Source: Hemileia vastatrix (Eukaryota > Basidiomycota > Pucciniomycetes > Pucciniales > Zaghouaniaceae). From it: DNA of 64,000 nucleotides. A program made the position numbers and the translations under genes. Location of the stretch: contig JASXTE010000009.1 of assembly GCA_030280995.1 (NCBI GenBank), positions 34,263,501 through 34,327,500 of the forward strand. Direction: 5' to 3'. Under the pieces are notes generated by a model. The model had not been told where the DNA came from and did no database searches. It saw only the letters and a list, made by a program, of their open reading frames with translations. Within the stretch, counting starts at the first letter, position 1. Every line of letters starts with the position of its first letter. Positions 12,299-24,599 of the stretch are shown piece after piece.

Positions 12299-12519
12299 GT
12301 AAGAGGCAGAAAGGAGGGATATTGCATAAGGGGTTTTATGGGGTAAGTGCTGTGGGGCATTCCTCATTGGACAACTTAATTAGTAATCCAGTTAATTCTT
12401 AGTCTCATATAGTTGTAACCCTAACTGTTGGAAGCCCCAAAATAGTTAGTCTTAGTTAGTCTCACTTCTGTCTTCAACATATTCAACCTTTTCTTAGGCT
12501 AGTGTTAGCGCTAGTAGTA
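12299..12519 (+). repeat. Right LTR of Gyp-D (221 bp)
   Basis: Starts TGTAAGAGGCAGAAAGG and ends GCTAGTAGTA (CA decayed to TA). It is a direct repeat of the left LTR and follows the chromodomain. Confidence 0.85.
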
Positions 12520-12525
12520 TTCCAC

Positions 12526-13777
12526 TGTGGTACACATCTTGCAGCAACACAGCAAGGTCTCAGTTTGCAGAAAGAGCAATAAAGGAGTTGCTATGAAGGA
12601 AGGTTACAAATGCACAACAAAGGGGTCTTCAAAAGTGCAGTTAAAGTTTACTCTCAAGGCATAGTTTTTTTAGTGTAGTATGGATATAAATGCCGCAGAA
12701 AGTAGAATCTAGAGAAAAGTGCATGCTAGACTATAGGACAAGAGCACATTATGTACTTGAGGAAATCATGGCTAGCATTAAATGCATAGTATAGACTTAA
12801 GAAGCAGGGTCAAGTGATGGTACAGGTTTCATGCTAAGATAGGTGTAACAGTAAATAAATGTAGTCCATAGAAATCTTTCATTTGTATACTAGGAGACAC
12901 ACAAGGATGATCAAACATGGTGCTAGAAAAATAAGCCATTAACAAAAGAGCCAAATATGCAGCACTCAATGATAAGAGAGTAAAGATAAGACTCTAGATA
13001 GGAAGAAGTACTTACTCAGCGCTGAGGGCCTCACAATTAGTGGATAATCACATGGCAAGCACATGTTTCCATATTAAGTACAGAAGGCGGTAAAGTACTT
13101 GTTGTGAAGCTTAGTATCTCAGGAAGCATAGGGTATGTAATGATAGGCACTAATATTGGTTTTGCCTAAAAAATAAAGACACTATTAGAACAGACTTTTT
13201 CTAATGCTGTACTTAGATTACTGAGATAATTAGATTCCCCTTTGATATACTTAGATAAGTGCTGAACTTGTTTAAGAAAAACAGTAGGGAAAGAGAGCAT
13301 AGGGGAAGTGCACTAAACATACAAGCTATATAAAAGAGAAATCACTCTTAAAAAAAGAGATTAGATTAAAATTAATACATATAGAGTAATTAGATTAGAG
13401 ATAAAGAAACATATATATATATATTATTATTTTGTGTGATTAATGGGTGTACATAGCCAGAAGTAGCACTGTAAGGTTATTTTATTTCTACAGTAATGAT
13501 AGTATTAGAGGGAGCGCTTCAAAGTGGGAGTGACAGAGAATATATCCATCCAGCAGTAAGATTACTTATATTAAAATATGTTATTACTTCTTTCTTTACT
13601 CTCTTATATATAAATAATTCTACTCTTCTTTTCATCCACCACACTTACATACTTGTTATCAATGTCTTTATAAATTAGAGTGGCAGGTGCTTCTTTTTTA
13701 AAATTAGTTTTAAAAAGGAGAACCAACTCATCTCAGATTGTTTCTATAGCTTAGTATTACACAACTCTCTCTCTATA
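12526..13777 (+). repeat. LTR of the Gyp-C family, opposite orientation to the main Gyp-C
   Basis: Starts TGTGGTACACATCTTGCAG and ends CTCTCTCTATA. Both ends match the 1191-bp LTRs of Gyp-C read on the minus strand. It is followed by ATTGGTGTCCCAACAG, the same primer-binding sequence as Gyp-C, so it was the 5' LTR of a plus-strand copy whose interior is gone. Low-copy features such as the GTGGCAGG block near 13680 align with 45590. Confidence 0.8.
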
Positions 13778-14746
13778 ATTGGTGTCCCAACAGTTACAGA
13801 CAAATTGTGAGTGTGGTTATTAAGGATTAATGAGATCTTCCAAAATATTTATGAAATGATGACTTACCGAAGGGTATTGGTGGCATGATTGTTGTTAATG
13901 AGGTCAAAATATGGATAAAAAGAAGGTTTACCAAAACAAGTGTAGATACCTTTATAAACAAAAAAAAATTTAAAAATTTAAAAATTTAAAAAGTTAAAAA
14001 TTTAAAAATTTAAAAATTTAAAAATTTAAAAATTTAAAAATTTAAAAATTTAAAAATTTAAAAATTTAAAAATTTAAAAATTTAAAAATTTAAAAATTTA
14101 AAAATTTAAAAATTTAAAAATTTAAAAATTTAAAAATTTAAAAATTTAAAAATTTAAAAATTTAAAAATTTAAAAATTTAAAAATTTAAAAATTTAAAAA
14201 TTTAAAAATTTAAAAATTTAAAAATTTAAAAATTTAAAAATTTAAAAATTTAAAAATTTAAAAATTTAAAAATTTAAAAATTTAAAAATTTAAAAATTTA
14301 AAAATTTAAAAATTTAAAAATTTAAAAATTTAAAAATTTAAAAATTTAAAAATTTAAAAATTTAAAAATTTAAAAATTTAAAAATTTAAAAATTTAAAAA
14401 TTTAAAAATTTAAAAATCAAATTTAAAAGTCTGAAAAATAGATGTTATATTTTCAGAAAATCTGATATTTCAAAATATAATCAAATATATTATGACTAGA
14501 CTCAAAGAAACAATATGGAACAATTAGGCTTGTAGAATGAAATGAAGTTTTCCCTTTAGATTTTAATATATAATAAAACATATTTTGATGGGTCTTAATT
14601 GTTTAGATTTTCATTATTTCATTAGGGGTTCTCAAATATGGCAAATCAGGCATTACAAAATCCCATTTTTTTAAAAAATAAAAATGGAAAATAAAACTTA
14701 AATCTTCATGTTCTTTACTCCTTAAAAAATTTCTTTTGAAAACTTA
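13778..14746. other. Unassigned interval holding an 8-bp satellite
   Basis: It begins with a primer-binding-like sequence (TTGGTGTCCCAACAG) and about 180 bp of Gyp-C-type leader, then the satellite at 13964-14416, then about 330 bp of AT-rich sequence with no recognisable coding content up to the ACTTA target duplication (14742-14746). Confidence 0.6.
13964..14416. repeat. Satellite array of AAAAATTT, about 56 units
   Basis: An almost perfect 8-bp tandem repeat (AAAAATTT in any phase) over about 450 bp. I see one variant unit near 13992 (AAGTTAAA). A/T runs phased at 8 bp are expected to be stiff and poor for nucleosomes; that is inference. Confidence 0.97.
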
Positions 14747-17044
14747 TGTCAGATTGAGTTCAAGTACAGAGACATGAATAGCTTGAACAGTCAGTTTTCT
14801 AGAAGATTTTAATAGTCCTATATGATCTGTAGCACAAATCTGTGATGCGCCACGTGACACTTGAGGTAAAAGCAGCTCATTAAATCAATAATAAAAAGGT
14901 CTAAATCCATATTCAAAGCCCAAAAGTGATTCTACATAGCAACTGCAACTTTCCTTTGTGTACTAACTATTCAACCATGCTAATCTAAAACTTTAAATCT
15001 AAATTAGTTAATCTCTCAATAGTGTGTTCAGTCTTTTCTTTGATAGTTGACTCACAGCGCAACGGCCAATGCAATATTCCGCTAAAGGTTTATTGTGTGT
15101 CTGTGGGTTATTAACAGGGGTAGTGAGCATGGACGGGATGGTTAGTGGAGGGTCAAAGGGTTAACGGATGTTAGTGAGGAGGGTCCAGGTGTAACGGGTG
15201 TTTTCCAGAGGTCTGTGGTGTGCCAAATGATTGATGGGCATGAAGTCAATGTGAGGAGGAGTAGTGGATATAAAAGGGATTGGATTTTGGTTTGACATTC
15301 TTTAGAATTAAATTGTAAAATGCATATATAGTTAATAGCAGTAAAGCTTCAGGTTAAATCATTATTATTGTACATTTCCTTATTTTCTCAGTAATCATTT
15401 CTAAAAACTTAAATCTTTGATTATTGAGTTTACAACCCTTTGTGAGATCCTAAGAATATTATTATTACCTTTAAATTATATTGAGATTCTTATCAAAAAT
15501 ATCTCAAAGAAGCAGCTCTTTCTTTGACTCATCTTCAAATCACTTCCTCAAATATTTCCTCTGTACTTCAAAGAAGTCTCTAAACTCCTCCCTCCATCTC
15601 ACTTTCTAGGAACACCCTTGACCTTGTGTGTAGGTCATCCGGTGACAAAATCCAATAAGTATAATAATATATCTCAAAATAAGGGTTTCAGTAATTTAAT
15701 CTCACTAATGATAAATTGTTTAGAATTTATGGTTTTTAGGAAAATAGAGATAGTAATTAAAACACTATTTGAATACTTTAAAAGCACTAATGAAATTTAT
15801 TGTAATTGTAATGGTTATATGGTTTAATTTAAAGATAAGGAATGTAGAAAATAAGACCAAAAACCCCCTTCTTTTATACCCAATAATTCTCCAATATGTT
15901 CCCCTGTGTTACCAATCCTATAAACGGCCAACAACGCCTCAATCTAGCTAATACAACTGCCCATAAAAATAAGGCATCACTAATAACACAATTTAGAATG
16001 ATATCACCCACCAAAATCCTGTAATAATAGGGATAATCCATCAAAATTAATGAATAAGCAGAAAAGATAGTATAAGCGTGGAATAACTTAAAATAAAAGA
16101 CCAAAAAAAGAAGGAATAACAATAAATATAAAATATTATTAAAGGGGACTTACAGTAGAAATGATGGGGCTAATTATTCCAATTTACTATGTGAAATCCC
16201 TATCCAAATTTGACCAATATCGGCTGAGAAACCACTGTGAAACCCAAAATAAGGTGAAAAATGTGGGTAGCTGAATTCAGTCTCTTGGAAGGCACTTGCA
16301 CAGGTAAATCCCTGACTAAATAGGTTATCTTAAGTGTGGTAGTGAATTAGAGGGGCCAATCTTGAGGTTGTTAATGAAATTAGGGCATATAATGAGGTCA
16401 ATGCACTATTAATCAAATTAGGACACTAAATAAGCACCTGTCTCTTATTTTAGCATGTTTCCCCATAGTGGGCATACAATTTGGGGTAATTATAGTGTTA
16501 AAATACCAAATTTACTAAAAATGAAGCTATTCATGTGGGAAAAATGCAGGCAGTGTGTGGCTAGTACACAGAAGCCATTTTTGGCATGAAAAACAGCAAA
16601 TTGAAAATGCGTTATTTTAATACATTTGAATAGCCAGATAAATATTTTTAATTAAGACAAGTTGATCTTTCAAGGTGTATATTTAATATTTTCAAGCTTA
16701 TAGTGCATATATTCAACTTTTAAGTGATTTAAAGCACATTTCTTGTTTTTCAATAAAACATTGAAAACAAAAGCTTAAAATCTACTAAGAAGTTATGTAG
16801 CCTTATTTTTAAGGCTCTTAAGATTACCCTGACATATTCCAATTTAATATCAAGTACTTAAGACTATAAAAGGTGGATATATGCATGTATATCAGGTATT
16901 ATAGTGGTATACATTGTGTTTAATCAATAATTTCACCTATGTATACAACTTGTATACTTTATTTATAGTTTTCATGTGTACTACATTTTTTTAGAATAAT
17001 TTATGAAAAATTTTTACTCAGTCCTGTAAATATCCATGCTGACA
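14747..17044 (-). repeat. Solo LTR of Gyp-B (minus), split by a Gyp-A solo LTR
   Basis: Bounded by TGTCAGATTGAG and CATGCTGACA and flanked by a perfect 5-bp duplication, ACTTA (14742-14746 and 17045-17049). Removing the inner insertion (807 bp plus 5-bp duplication) leaves 1486 bp, close to the 1495-bp LTRs of Gyp-B, with which it aligns in reverse complement (for example the block with AGAAGCCATTTTTGGCATG near 16570). No internal region remains, so it is a solo LTR formed by LTR-LTR recombination. Confidence 0.92.
14841..15647 (+). repeat. Solo LTR of Gyp-A (plus), 807 bp
   Basis: Starts TGTGATGCGCCACGTGACAC and ends GGTCATCCGGTGACA, the reverse complement of the intact Gyp-A LTR. Flanked by a perfect duplication, AAATC (14836-14840 and 15648-15652). 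The flanks rejoin into continuous Gyp-B LTR sequence (..AGCACAAATCCAATAAG..), confirming insertion into an older LTR. Confidence 0.95.
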
Positions 17045-17049
17045 ACTTA

Positions 17050-18111
17050 ACTTAGAGAAGATACCTACTTTTTAATCACTTTAAATTAATTTAGTATATT
17101 TTAACATTTGCTATGTTTGAGACCCCCTATTATTTACATAAATATTTCAGTAGTTCCAAGAAGCTTTCCTATAGTCATAATTTAAATATTAATTTCTTAA
17201 TTAATTTTAATAAGATAAGACCTAATAATAATCTCATATTAAGTGTAAGTGTATGCTAGTATTTAAGTATGATTTAATAGTAAATATTAATGGTCCTGCT
17301 ATTTAATATTAAATTATTTATATATTAAGCCTCAGGGAAAGACTAATAGCCTTGTTGTTCTCAATTGTTAGCTCACAATATTTGGATTGGTGCAGACCAG
17401 TGGTGAAAAATAGGCTAACAAAATATAGTTATACCTAATATAAAGATAATATCAATTTATAAGGGCTTTAAAATATATTTTTATATGATAATAATTGTTT
17501 AATAATCTTTATTTTATGTGTAGTAAGTAAGTGATGTCCAATAACCTGTCAAATCCTCCCTTACTTATACCAATGTCCCCCCAAGGGCACAGGCCTTCAA
17601 TCCAGATGATGTCACTGCTACCCCCAGCAATTACAGCAATTTGAGGGCTCATCACCTCCCCATGCTGTCCACTTCAATAAGTTTCAACAACCAGACCTCC
17701 AGTAAGAACCCTTCATCACAATTAATGATATCATACACCCATACCATAAATAGAGAAAACAGATAAAAGTGGATACCATAAAGAAACAGGTACAATAACT
17801 CATCCAAAGACAATAATATGAAATAAAAAGCATATAAAGGAACCAAATCAACTATCCAAGCCCCCAATAGCATCCCCAAGAATCCACATTAACTCAGTAA
17901 TCATATCCCAACCCATAAATCTGTGAAAATCCATTTAAGGAAGCAGATTAGGTTGTCCAAACTGGATATTATGCCTGAAAAAGGTGTATATGCTTATGTA
18001 GGCGTGTCGAGTACATTTAATAAATCCATATAAACTAAAAAAAGCAGGAAAATAAATCTTATAGTCTATTTAGAGGTTTAAACCCTTATATAGGCCTATA
18101 TATACATAATA
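17050..18111. other. AT-rich interval without recognisable genes
   Basis: About 1.06 kb between the ACTTA duplication and the left end of Harb-2. The small open frames here have no family resemblance. With Harb-2 removed this joins 47061 onward, where an LTR-like end resembling Gyp-B (CAGTCCTGGGGATACCTAGG at 47319-47338) appears, so it may be part of a diverged LTR. Confidence 0.5.
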
Positions 18112-18589
18112 GGGGGTATCAAACATTACCATATACACCTGGTGGACTTCAGTCTCAAAATTCCATTACAAGACACCATCATAAATGGCAGACTTGTGGT
18201 TAGAAATGTCTAACATTTGGTCAAATACTTCATAAAATACTTCCTATTCCTGCAACATAACCCCAACCACAATTCAGCCCACCTATACACACATTCCCAC
18301 AACCCACTGTACATCAGACCCCTTTTTCCCTTATCTCACATTATCCTGGACTCCTGCTCAAATTTATATATTCATCAATTTCAGAACAAATTTTAAAACA
18401 CATTTCTGAAAAAATTTCATAATGCATATCCTAATCATCATGCAACTCTCCTTCCAGATTCCCCCAACTCTCTTCCTCTTTACATCTTTTTCTGCCCTTT
18501 CATCAAGCTATGTTTTTTTCTTTTTCTTCACAGCTTCACATGTTCCTCATTTTTCTCTTCAAGCCCCTTCCAACACTTACCTAAGGTGA

Positions 18590-19075
18590 GTGTTTCCTGA
18601 TCCTGACTTTCTTTTTACTTACTTTTTTCTCTTTTTTTTTCTTTTTTTGGGTTTTTTTTCCAAATCGCTTTGGAGACAGTCCCAGAGAAATTCTATACTG
18701 TTTCTGAGCTTTTTGGTAAGTTTTTTTTTGCCTTGGAAACGTGGTGGCAACATGCCTAGTTAGTTTCTGAGAATTTTTACTAACAATTTTAATTTTCAAA
18801 TCAATTTTGAAACAGTACCAGAAAATTTATAGACTGATTCCAAGCATTTTGGTAAGTTTATTTTTTATTTTTTTGCCTCAGAAACATGCTGGCAGCATTC
18901 CCAGAACATTTCCAAGAATTTTTACTAACATTTTATATTTTTCCAAATAAATTCAGAAACAGTACCAGAACATTTCTAGACTGTTTCTGAGAATTTTGGT
19001 AAGTTTTTGTTTGTTTTTTTTCTTTTGAAATGTGCTGGTAGCATTCCCAGCACATTTCAGAGCATTTTTAATAAA
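18590..19075 (+). repeat. Tandem repeat upstream of the Harb-2 TET-like gene
   Basis: Three to four imperfect copies of a unit of about 136-146 bp, recognisable from GAAACAGTACCAGAACATTT at 18674 (variant), 18810 and 18956 and from CATGCTGGCAGCATTCCCAG. GGTAAGTTTTT occurs once per unit, so splice-donor-like sequences are repeated. Harb-1 also has an internal tandem duplication upstream of its TET-like gene. Confidence 0.8.
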
Positions 19076-19107
19076 AAAAATTTTTTTTACCAAATTAGAC
19101 AGATATG

Positions 19108-19548
19108 GAATGGGTCAATCTGGAAGATGACTATATCTTTTCATCTAACATTATTATTACATATGGAGGCTTTCACAACAAGATCCATGTGGACAAAAAT
19201 AATTCTAATTTTCTTCAATTTGGGATTTTCATTTATATTGATGCTATTACTGGACTACCAATTCCTTCACCTGCTTAACTCAAAGGTCAGGGATTATACT
19301 TTCCCAATCACAAATATATTATTGACTTCGGATTAGGTAATGGTCTGGTGGAAGAAATTTGAAACTCTTCATGAGACAGCCATCAAACAACTCAAGCTCC
19401 TCCTGGGTTAGAATCTTATGAAAAGTCTACTAATTTTGGTTTCTCGTTTCAGATCAACCAAAATATAATAAAGAGTGTAAGTAAAGTGAGGCAAGAAGGT
19501 TTGAGGAAAATTAGAGCTACAGGTAGGAAGGCTAAGTATTTTAAATAA
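19108..19548 (+). pseudogene. TET/JBP-like 2OG-Fe(II) dioxygenase remnant in Harb-2
   Basis: A single frame with three in-frame stops (19267, 19366 and 19378 regions) reads as the catalytic core of a fungal TET/JBP-like oxygenase, the family that oxidises 5-methylcytosine. Visible features are the iron-binding HxD (KIHVDKNN, 19186-19194), FGIFIYIDAITG, a beta-strand pair KGQGLYFPNH and IIDFGLGNG, the distal iron histidine (DSHQTTQAPPG) and FGFSFQIN. The arginine usually found just before FGFS for 2-oxoglutarate binding is Asn. Two of the stops are TGA where Harb-1 or the family has Trp or Arg. It lies on the opposite strand to the Harb-2 transposase. N-terminal exons were not identified. Confidence 0.78.
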
Positions 19549-20512
19549 AGGATTTAAAAAGATTCATTTTTACTTTGTAAATTTAAAATTAATTATTCAT
19601 TAAATAAAATCATTAACTTTAGGTAATAAGCCATCCAGCCTTGCTTCTGTATAAAGGTAGTCATTCAAACAATTAATTGATTCAATGAGCTCAAAATATG
19701 ATTCCATGTCAATGTATTCTTAAGCTTTGATCACATCTGAACTCATTGGCTGGTAGTATTCTGAATGCCATTACTTTTACTTGGTTGATTATATTTTTTG
19801 AATGATTTATTTATTCATTTATGAAACTAAAATGAAAATTTGGCAATCCTGATCCCATCCTAGAGTAAATTGCAGGGGTTTGTATTGCCATTTTTTTCTT
19901 TTTGACTTGGTAGAGGAGGGTATTGCCATTTTTTTCTTTGTGTGATTTGGTTGGAATTATTTTTAAATTTATATACACTTAAAAGACAAAAAATCTCCCT
20001 TTTAAGATTAAAAATGCATGAAACATGAATTTACTTGCATTTTAAGCAGAAGGTGCACAATCCAAAAAAAATACAACTACTTATGTCTTGATCCTCAAGA
20101 TGGTACAAAAAAATAAAAATTTCAAAATAAAAAGATTTACAGAAATATAAGTGTCAAATATATAAAAGGTAGTTCCTTCCCCCAAAAAATTGTAGTAGCT
20201 TTCTAGAAAAATTCAAAGATTTCATCTTGTCATTTCTAGTGAAATTCTATAGTACGAAAGACTATAAGCTTACAAGGGGATTCTGAATTCCTTGAACGTA
20301 TTGTGAAAGGTCCAATTACTATTGTGTGGAAAATCACAGAGTAAAGAGATACACTTCAACTTGTAAATGTTGTCAATGGCATCATTTACAATGTGATGTC
20401 CTTAATCTCAATCCAGATACTCAAGGCCAATTTATGTGGTGTAAGTAGAGTTAGCAAGAAGATATTGATTTTCATAAAAGTAATTCTCAGAGTTTTGAGA
20501 AATGATCATTTG

Positions 20513-21195
20513 TTAAAAAAATGAAGAGTTATGGTGAGCACCAGGAAATCTGGCATGAAATTCAATAAAGTTCTTATTTATATTACAAACTGATTGGAGA
20601 GCAATAGAATAGAATAACTGAAAAAAGAAAAAGTAAGAGAGGATTTGTTTTATATGTAAGAATATGTAAGATATAGATAAGCACTGACCTCTTTTCCCAA
20701 TCAAAATAATTATTTCAATCCTTTTCAGGATTTTGGCTCAAAGCAATGGTTGTGCCATCAACAAAACCAGTACATCCAGGGAATCCTTCATTTTGCATGA
20801 CCTGTGACTTTTCAAGTCTAAACTCCTTAGTGGGCCATGTGAGGAGTTGTGTTTGAAGTGAACTTATAGAATTGATGGTTTTCTTGGTTTATAATTCTAT
20901 TTTTCCATGAATTATACTGAAGAGGTTCTTTGGACAAGTTATAGAAGCACTGTTCCCATTTGAACCAAATCAGCAAAGTGCCACAGAGATTTGTATTTCA
21001 GGGTCCCTCTGTGGGAAATGTGAATTGTTGTGGTAAATAGAATGATCATGAATCAAATCATGTAGGTATTTAAAACCATGATAAGTAGCTTGTAAAGTTT
21101 TCTGAAAACTGGGTTCAGGTATTTAAGAAAGTTTGTGAAGTGTATATTGTGTTTGATGGCAAATGGATGGGGATTGGGAAGTAAAGTAGAAGTTC
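20513..21195 (-). pseudogene. Harb-2 transposase, C-terminal part of split gene
   Basis: On the minus strand the frame fragments read HNNSHFPQRDPEIQISVALC and GFVDGTT (about 20750), then after a small gap ALQSVCNINKNFIEFHARFP and HHNSSFF (20513-20600). These align with the Harb-1 transposase (FHNNSHNK..., GFVDGTTIPLSQ, LVCDVNKN). They cover the first catalytic Asp of the DDE nuclease; in the block where HARBI1-type enzymes have PGSCHDSS the second Asp is replaced (PGAHHNSS). The gene is cut at 21195 by Gyp-B and continues at 36537. Confidence 0.78.
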
Positions 21196-22690
21196 TGTCA
21201 GCCTGTATATTCCCAGGACTGACTAAAAAGTACTTATATATTATTTTAAACACATGTAGTATACATCAGAAGAATAAATAAAGGTACACAAGTTGTATAC
21301 AAAAGTGTAATTTATGATAAAATACAATATATGCCATTATATCACCTTACATACACACATATATCCACCTTTTATAAGTCTTATGTACTTAAAATTAAGC
21401 TTGAATATACCAGGGTAATTTAAGATCCTTAAACATAAGGCTACATAATTTTTAAGTAGACTTAAAGCTGTTATTTTCATTGTTTTATGTGACAAACAAG
21501 AAATGTGCTTTAAATCAGTTAAAAGTTGAATATATGTGCTATAAATTTAATAATATTAAAAATGCGCCTTGACAGATAAATTTTACTTAATTAGGAATAT
21601 TTATTTGGCTAATCAAATACATTAAAATAATAATTTTCAAATTTGGTGTTTTTTATGCCAGAAATGGCTTCTGTGTACTGGCCACATACTGCCTGTATTT
21701 TTCCCACATGAATAGCTTCATTTTTATAAAATTTAGCTTTTCAAACTCTAATTATCCCCAATTTATATGCCCAATATGGTGAAACATGCTAAAATAGGCA
21801 ATGGGCACTTATTTAGTGTCCTAATTTATTTATAAGTGCATTAACCTCATCATATGCACTAATTTTATTAACAACCTCAAGATTGGTGCCATAAAATCAC
21901 AACCACACTTAAATTTTACACAGTCAGTCAAGGATTTACCCATGAAAGCACCTTCCAAGGACTGCATTCAGTTACCTCACATATCAAATCTTTTTTTTGG
22001 GTTTCTCAGTAGTTTCTCAGCCAATTTTTGTTATTTTTGAATGGGGATTTCACATAGTAATTTGAAATAATTAGACCAATAATCTCTCTGTTTAATCCCC
22101 CTTAATATTGTTTAATATATAGTTTTATTCTTTCTTTTTTTAGTCTTTTATTTTAAGTTATTATACACATATACTCTCTTTTTTTCTTATTCTTTTATTT
22201 TGATGGAGTATCCCTATTACTCCAGGATTTTGGAAGGTGATATAATTCTAATTATGTTATTATTCATTACTCATGTTTTTAGGCATGTGTATTAGCTAGA
22301 ATGAGGCATCATTAGCCATGTATAGGACTGGTAAACCAGGTGGATACATTGGAGAATTATTGGGTATAAAAGGAGGGGGGTTTTTGGTCTTATTTTCTAG
22401 ATTCTTTATCATTACAATTAAAATATATAACCAATACAATTACAATAAATATAAATAGTACTTAAAAAGACTTTTAATAGTGTCTGAATAAATAAATCTA
22501 TTTTTCTACCAACTATAAGGTTGTAAACCATTTATAATTAGTGAGATTAAAATTACTGAGACACTTATATTGAGTTATATTTAAATACTTATTGGATTTT
22601 TACTACAGTATTCATATAGGACCATTAGAATATTCTAGAAAACCAACTATTCAAAATATTCAGGTCTCTGTACTTCAACTCAGCCTGAAA
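21196..22690 (+). repeat. 5' LTR of Gyp-B (1495 bp)
   Basis: Starts TGTCAGCCTGTATATTCCC and ends CAGCCTGAAA. Near-identical over long stretches to 35042-36536 (for example GCATTCAGTTACCTCACA and the TGGGTATAAAAGGAGGGG promoter-like TATA box near 22360). Confidence 0.93.
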
Positions 22691-23287
22691 ATTGTGGACC
22701 TTTCCTCAAGAATTCTGTTGGTTATCTTCCAGTGAGTAAAAAATTCAAAAGAGGTTTTAAGTAAATAAAAATCCCTATAGAAATATTTGGATAATTAAAA
22801 CAGGATGGGGTCACTTATATAGTGATTTCAGAAAATTAAGCTTTGTTATATAGTAAATTTGTGATATTTAATCAACAATTTTACCACTAAGTGAACATAA
22901 AATTTTTCTTAGTGGGAGTCTGTAAATAGACCAATTAATTTTGTGATTTTTGCAGATAATAAACCAAATAATTAAAAATGATTAATTTTTTATTTTAACA
23001 GGAATTTTAATCCCTGTTTATTGGTTTGTAAAACTCATTTAAGATTTAAAAAGAATATTACTGACAAACTTCTCATTTAAATATAAAAACATGGCTACAT
23101 ATTTTAAACAACTTAAATCAAGTTACCACATAAAATCATATTTGAATTTCGGCACTTATAAATTCACTTAAGATCTACAAGTAATCAATTAAATTGTCTT
23201 CAGTAGTGCTAAATAATACTGATAAAACTCCTTTTTGAAGTTTTAATAACTAATATTTCAATTTTTTGATTTGAATTCTATGTAAAA

Positions 23288-24594
23288 ATGTCTGACAACA
23301 TAGACATTGTGAGTAATAAGGCAAAACCTTATAATCTAAGACCTGAAGCTGATAGACCTGTTACAGGACATTCAAATGGAGTAAGTATCTTCAAAAAACA
23401 GCATCTTTCAACAGATGTCTCTGGTGGAAAGAGTAAAACTTCTAAAACAAGTATCAATAAAGAAAACAAAAAATAGATTAAAAGAACAAGTTCACTCCCT
23501 TTAAACTCTTCTAAATACCCTCACCATAAAAGTCAACAACATGGTAAACCAGATGAACAATTTTTAAAAAGAGAATCACAGGGATTTATAGAAGTCAATC
23601 AAGCTCTAGTAGAATTAAAAGCTCAGCCAACAACAGTAGTATCAAATTCTTCCACGGTTGCAACAGCAGCACCTCCAGCCCAAGAGGAGGACCAGAAGAT
23701 TAGAGTGAGAACATGGAAATGGGACTGGTATTCCCAGAACTGCAACCACCCTCCACAGCAGGGTTTAGAGCTCACCCCTACAAGGGAGAGGTAAGGAGAG
23801 GCAGGAGAAATGGAATAAGACCTTGGTAAGTCATCCATCTTCTCAGGATCAGTCATATGATAATAAAAATGATATACTCATAAGTAATGATATTGAAAGG
23901 GATCTACTAAATATAATTTATAATGATCTAAAGGATAATTCAGTTGAAAATAGAATTTAAAATTTTTCTTTAAATGATGACAATGTACATAGTTTTATGG
24001 ATAACAAATATAATACTAGGAATAATAAAATGTAGCCAAATGAATTAAATCTTGGGCCTGATAACAATGATGAGTCTTCTGAGTTGGACACAGATAAAAT
24101 TGAATATTTTTTGAAAGAAAATCAAATGGAATTAAAAATCATCAGAAAATTATTATTAAGAATTGAAAATTTAGAATAATTCTCTAAAGAGTCTAACAAT
24201 AACACAGAAAGTGTATTATCAAACCTTACACAACCATTGAGTACTACTACCAATAAATTGAAGTTCATTGAAAATTCAAATAATGAATTTACAAATGAAA
24301 ATAAAAAATTAACCTGTGATATCAACCATTTATATAATAAATTAGAATATTCTCAGAATATAATGGCTACAATTGAAGGACATATAAAATTTTCTTTTTC
24401 AAATGTAAATGATACTTTATCTCATGTACCTTTAATAAAAGATATGCTGAAAAAATTGGAAACTGGAGCAGATAATATATTGAAAAATACTGACAAAACA
24501 AATGACAACACCTCTTATGTGGAAAATATACCACTTTATATAAAAAATTCATATGAAAAACCAATGATTGAAAAAGAAAAAAGTGTCATGGTCT
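23288..24594 (+). pseudogene. Gag N-terminal region of Gyp-B (degenerate)
   Basis: Begins with a polar 62-residue open stretch (MSDNIDIVSNKAKPYNLRPE) that ends at TAG 23474. Later stretches, including a 134-residue one from 24237, are rich in Lys, Asn and Glu and look coiled-coil-like (NKLKFIENSNNEFTNENKKL). No capsid motif is clear. Its position between the 5' LTR and protease identifies it as gag. It is interrupted at 24600 by a Gyp-A solo LTR whose duplication CTGAG sits at 24595-24599. Confidence 0.6.
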
Positions 24595-24599
24595 CTGAG

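Larger units (their letters stand above)
7058..12519 (+). mobile_element. Degenerate chromovirus Gyp-D with ~221-bp LTRs
   Basis: Ty3/gypsy element on the plus strand bounded by direct repeats at 7058-7279 and 12299-12519. Internal order is gag, protease, RT, RNase H, integrase, chromodomain, the chromovirus arrangement. Every domain carries stops or frameshifts. The first two bases of its left LTR are missing at 7058, because the old Gyp-A copy seems to have inserted just inside that LTR. Confidence 0.88.

Noticed and set aside
13964..14416. Possible CRISPR-like array
   Set aside because: Uniform 8-bp units without spacers in a eukaryotic transposon landscape; it is a simple satellite.
17652..17879. 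Hydrophobic 75-residue minus-strand frame
   Set aside because: Composition follows the AT-rich DNA; no neighbouring signals or family resemblance.
14747..22690. Long inverted repeat 14747-17044 versus 21196-22690, which could be read as terminal inverted repeats of a large DNA transposon
   Set aside because: Each arm has LTR-type TG..CA ends; the left one has its own ACTTA duplication, and the right one is paired with a direct repeat at 35042-36536.
23623..23856. Minus-strand 77-residue open frame
   Set aside because: Lies opposite the Gyp-B gag region and has no recognisable domain.
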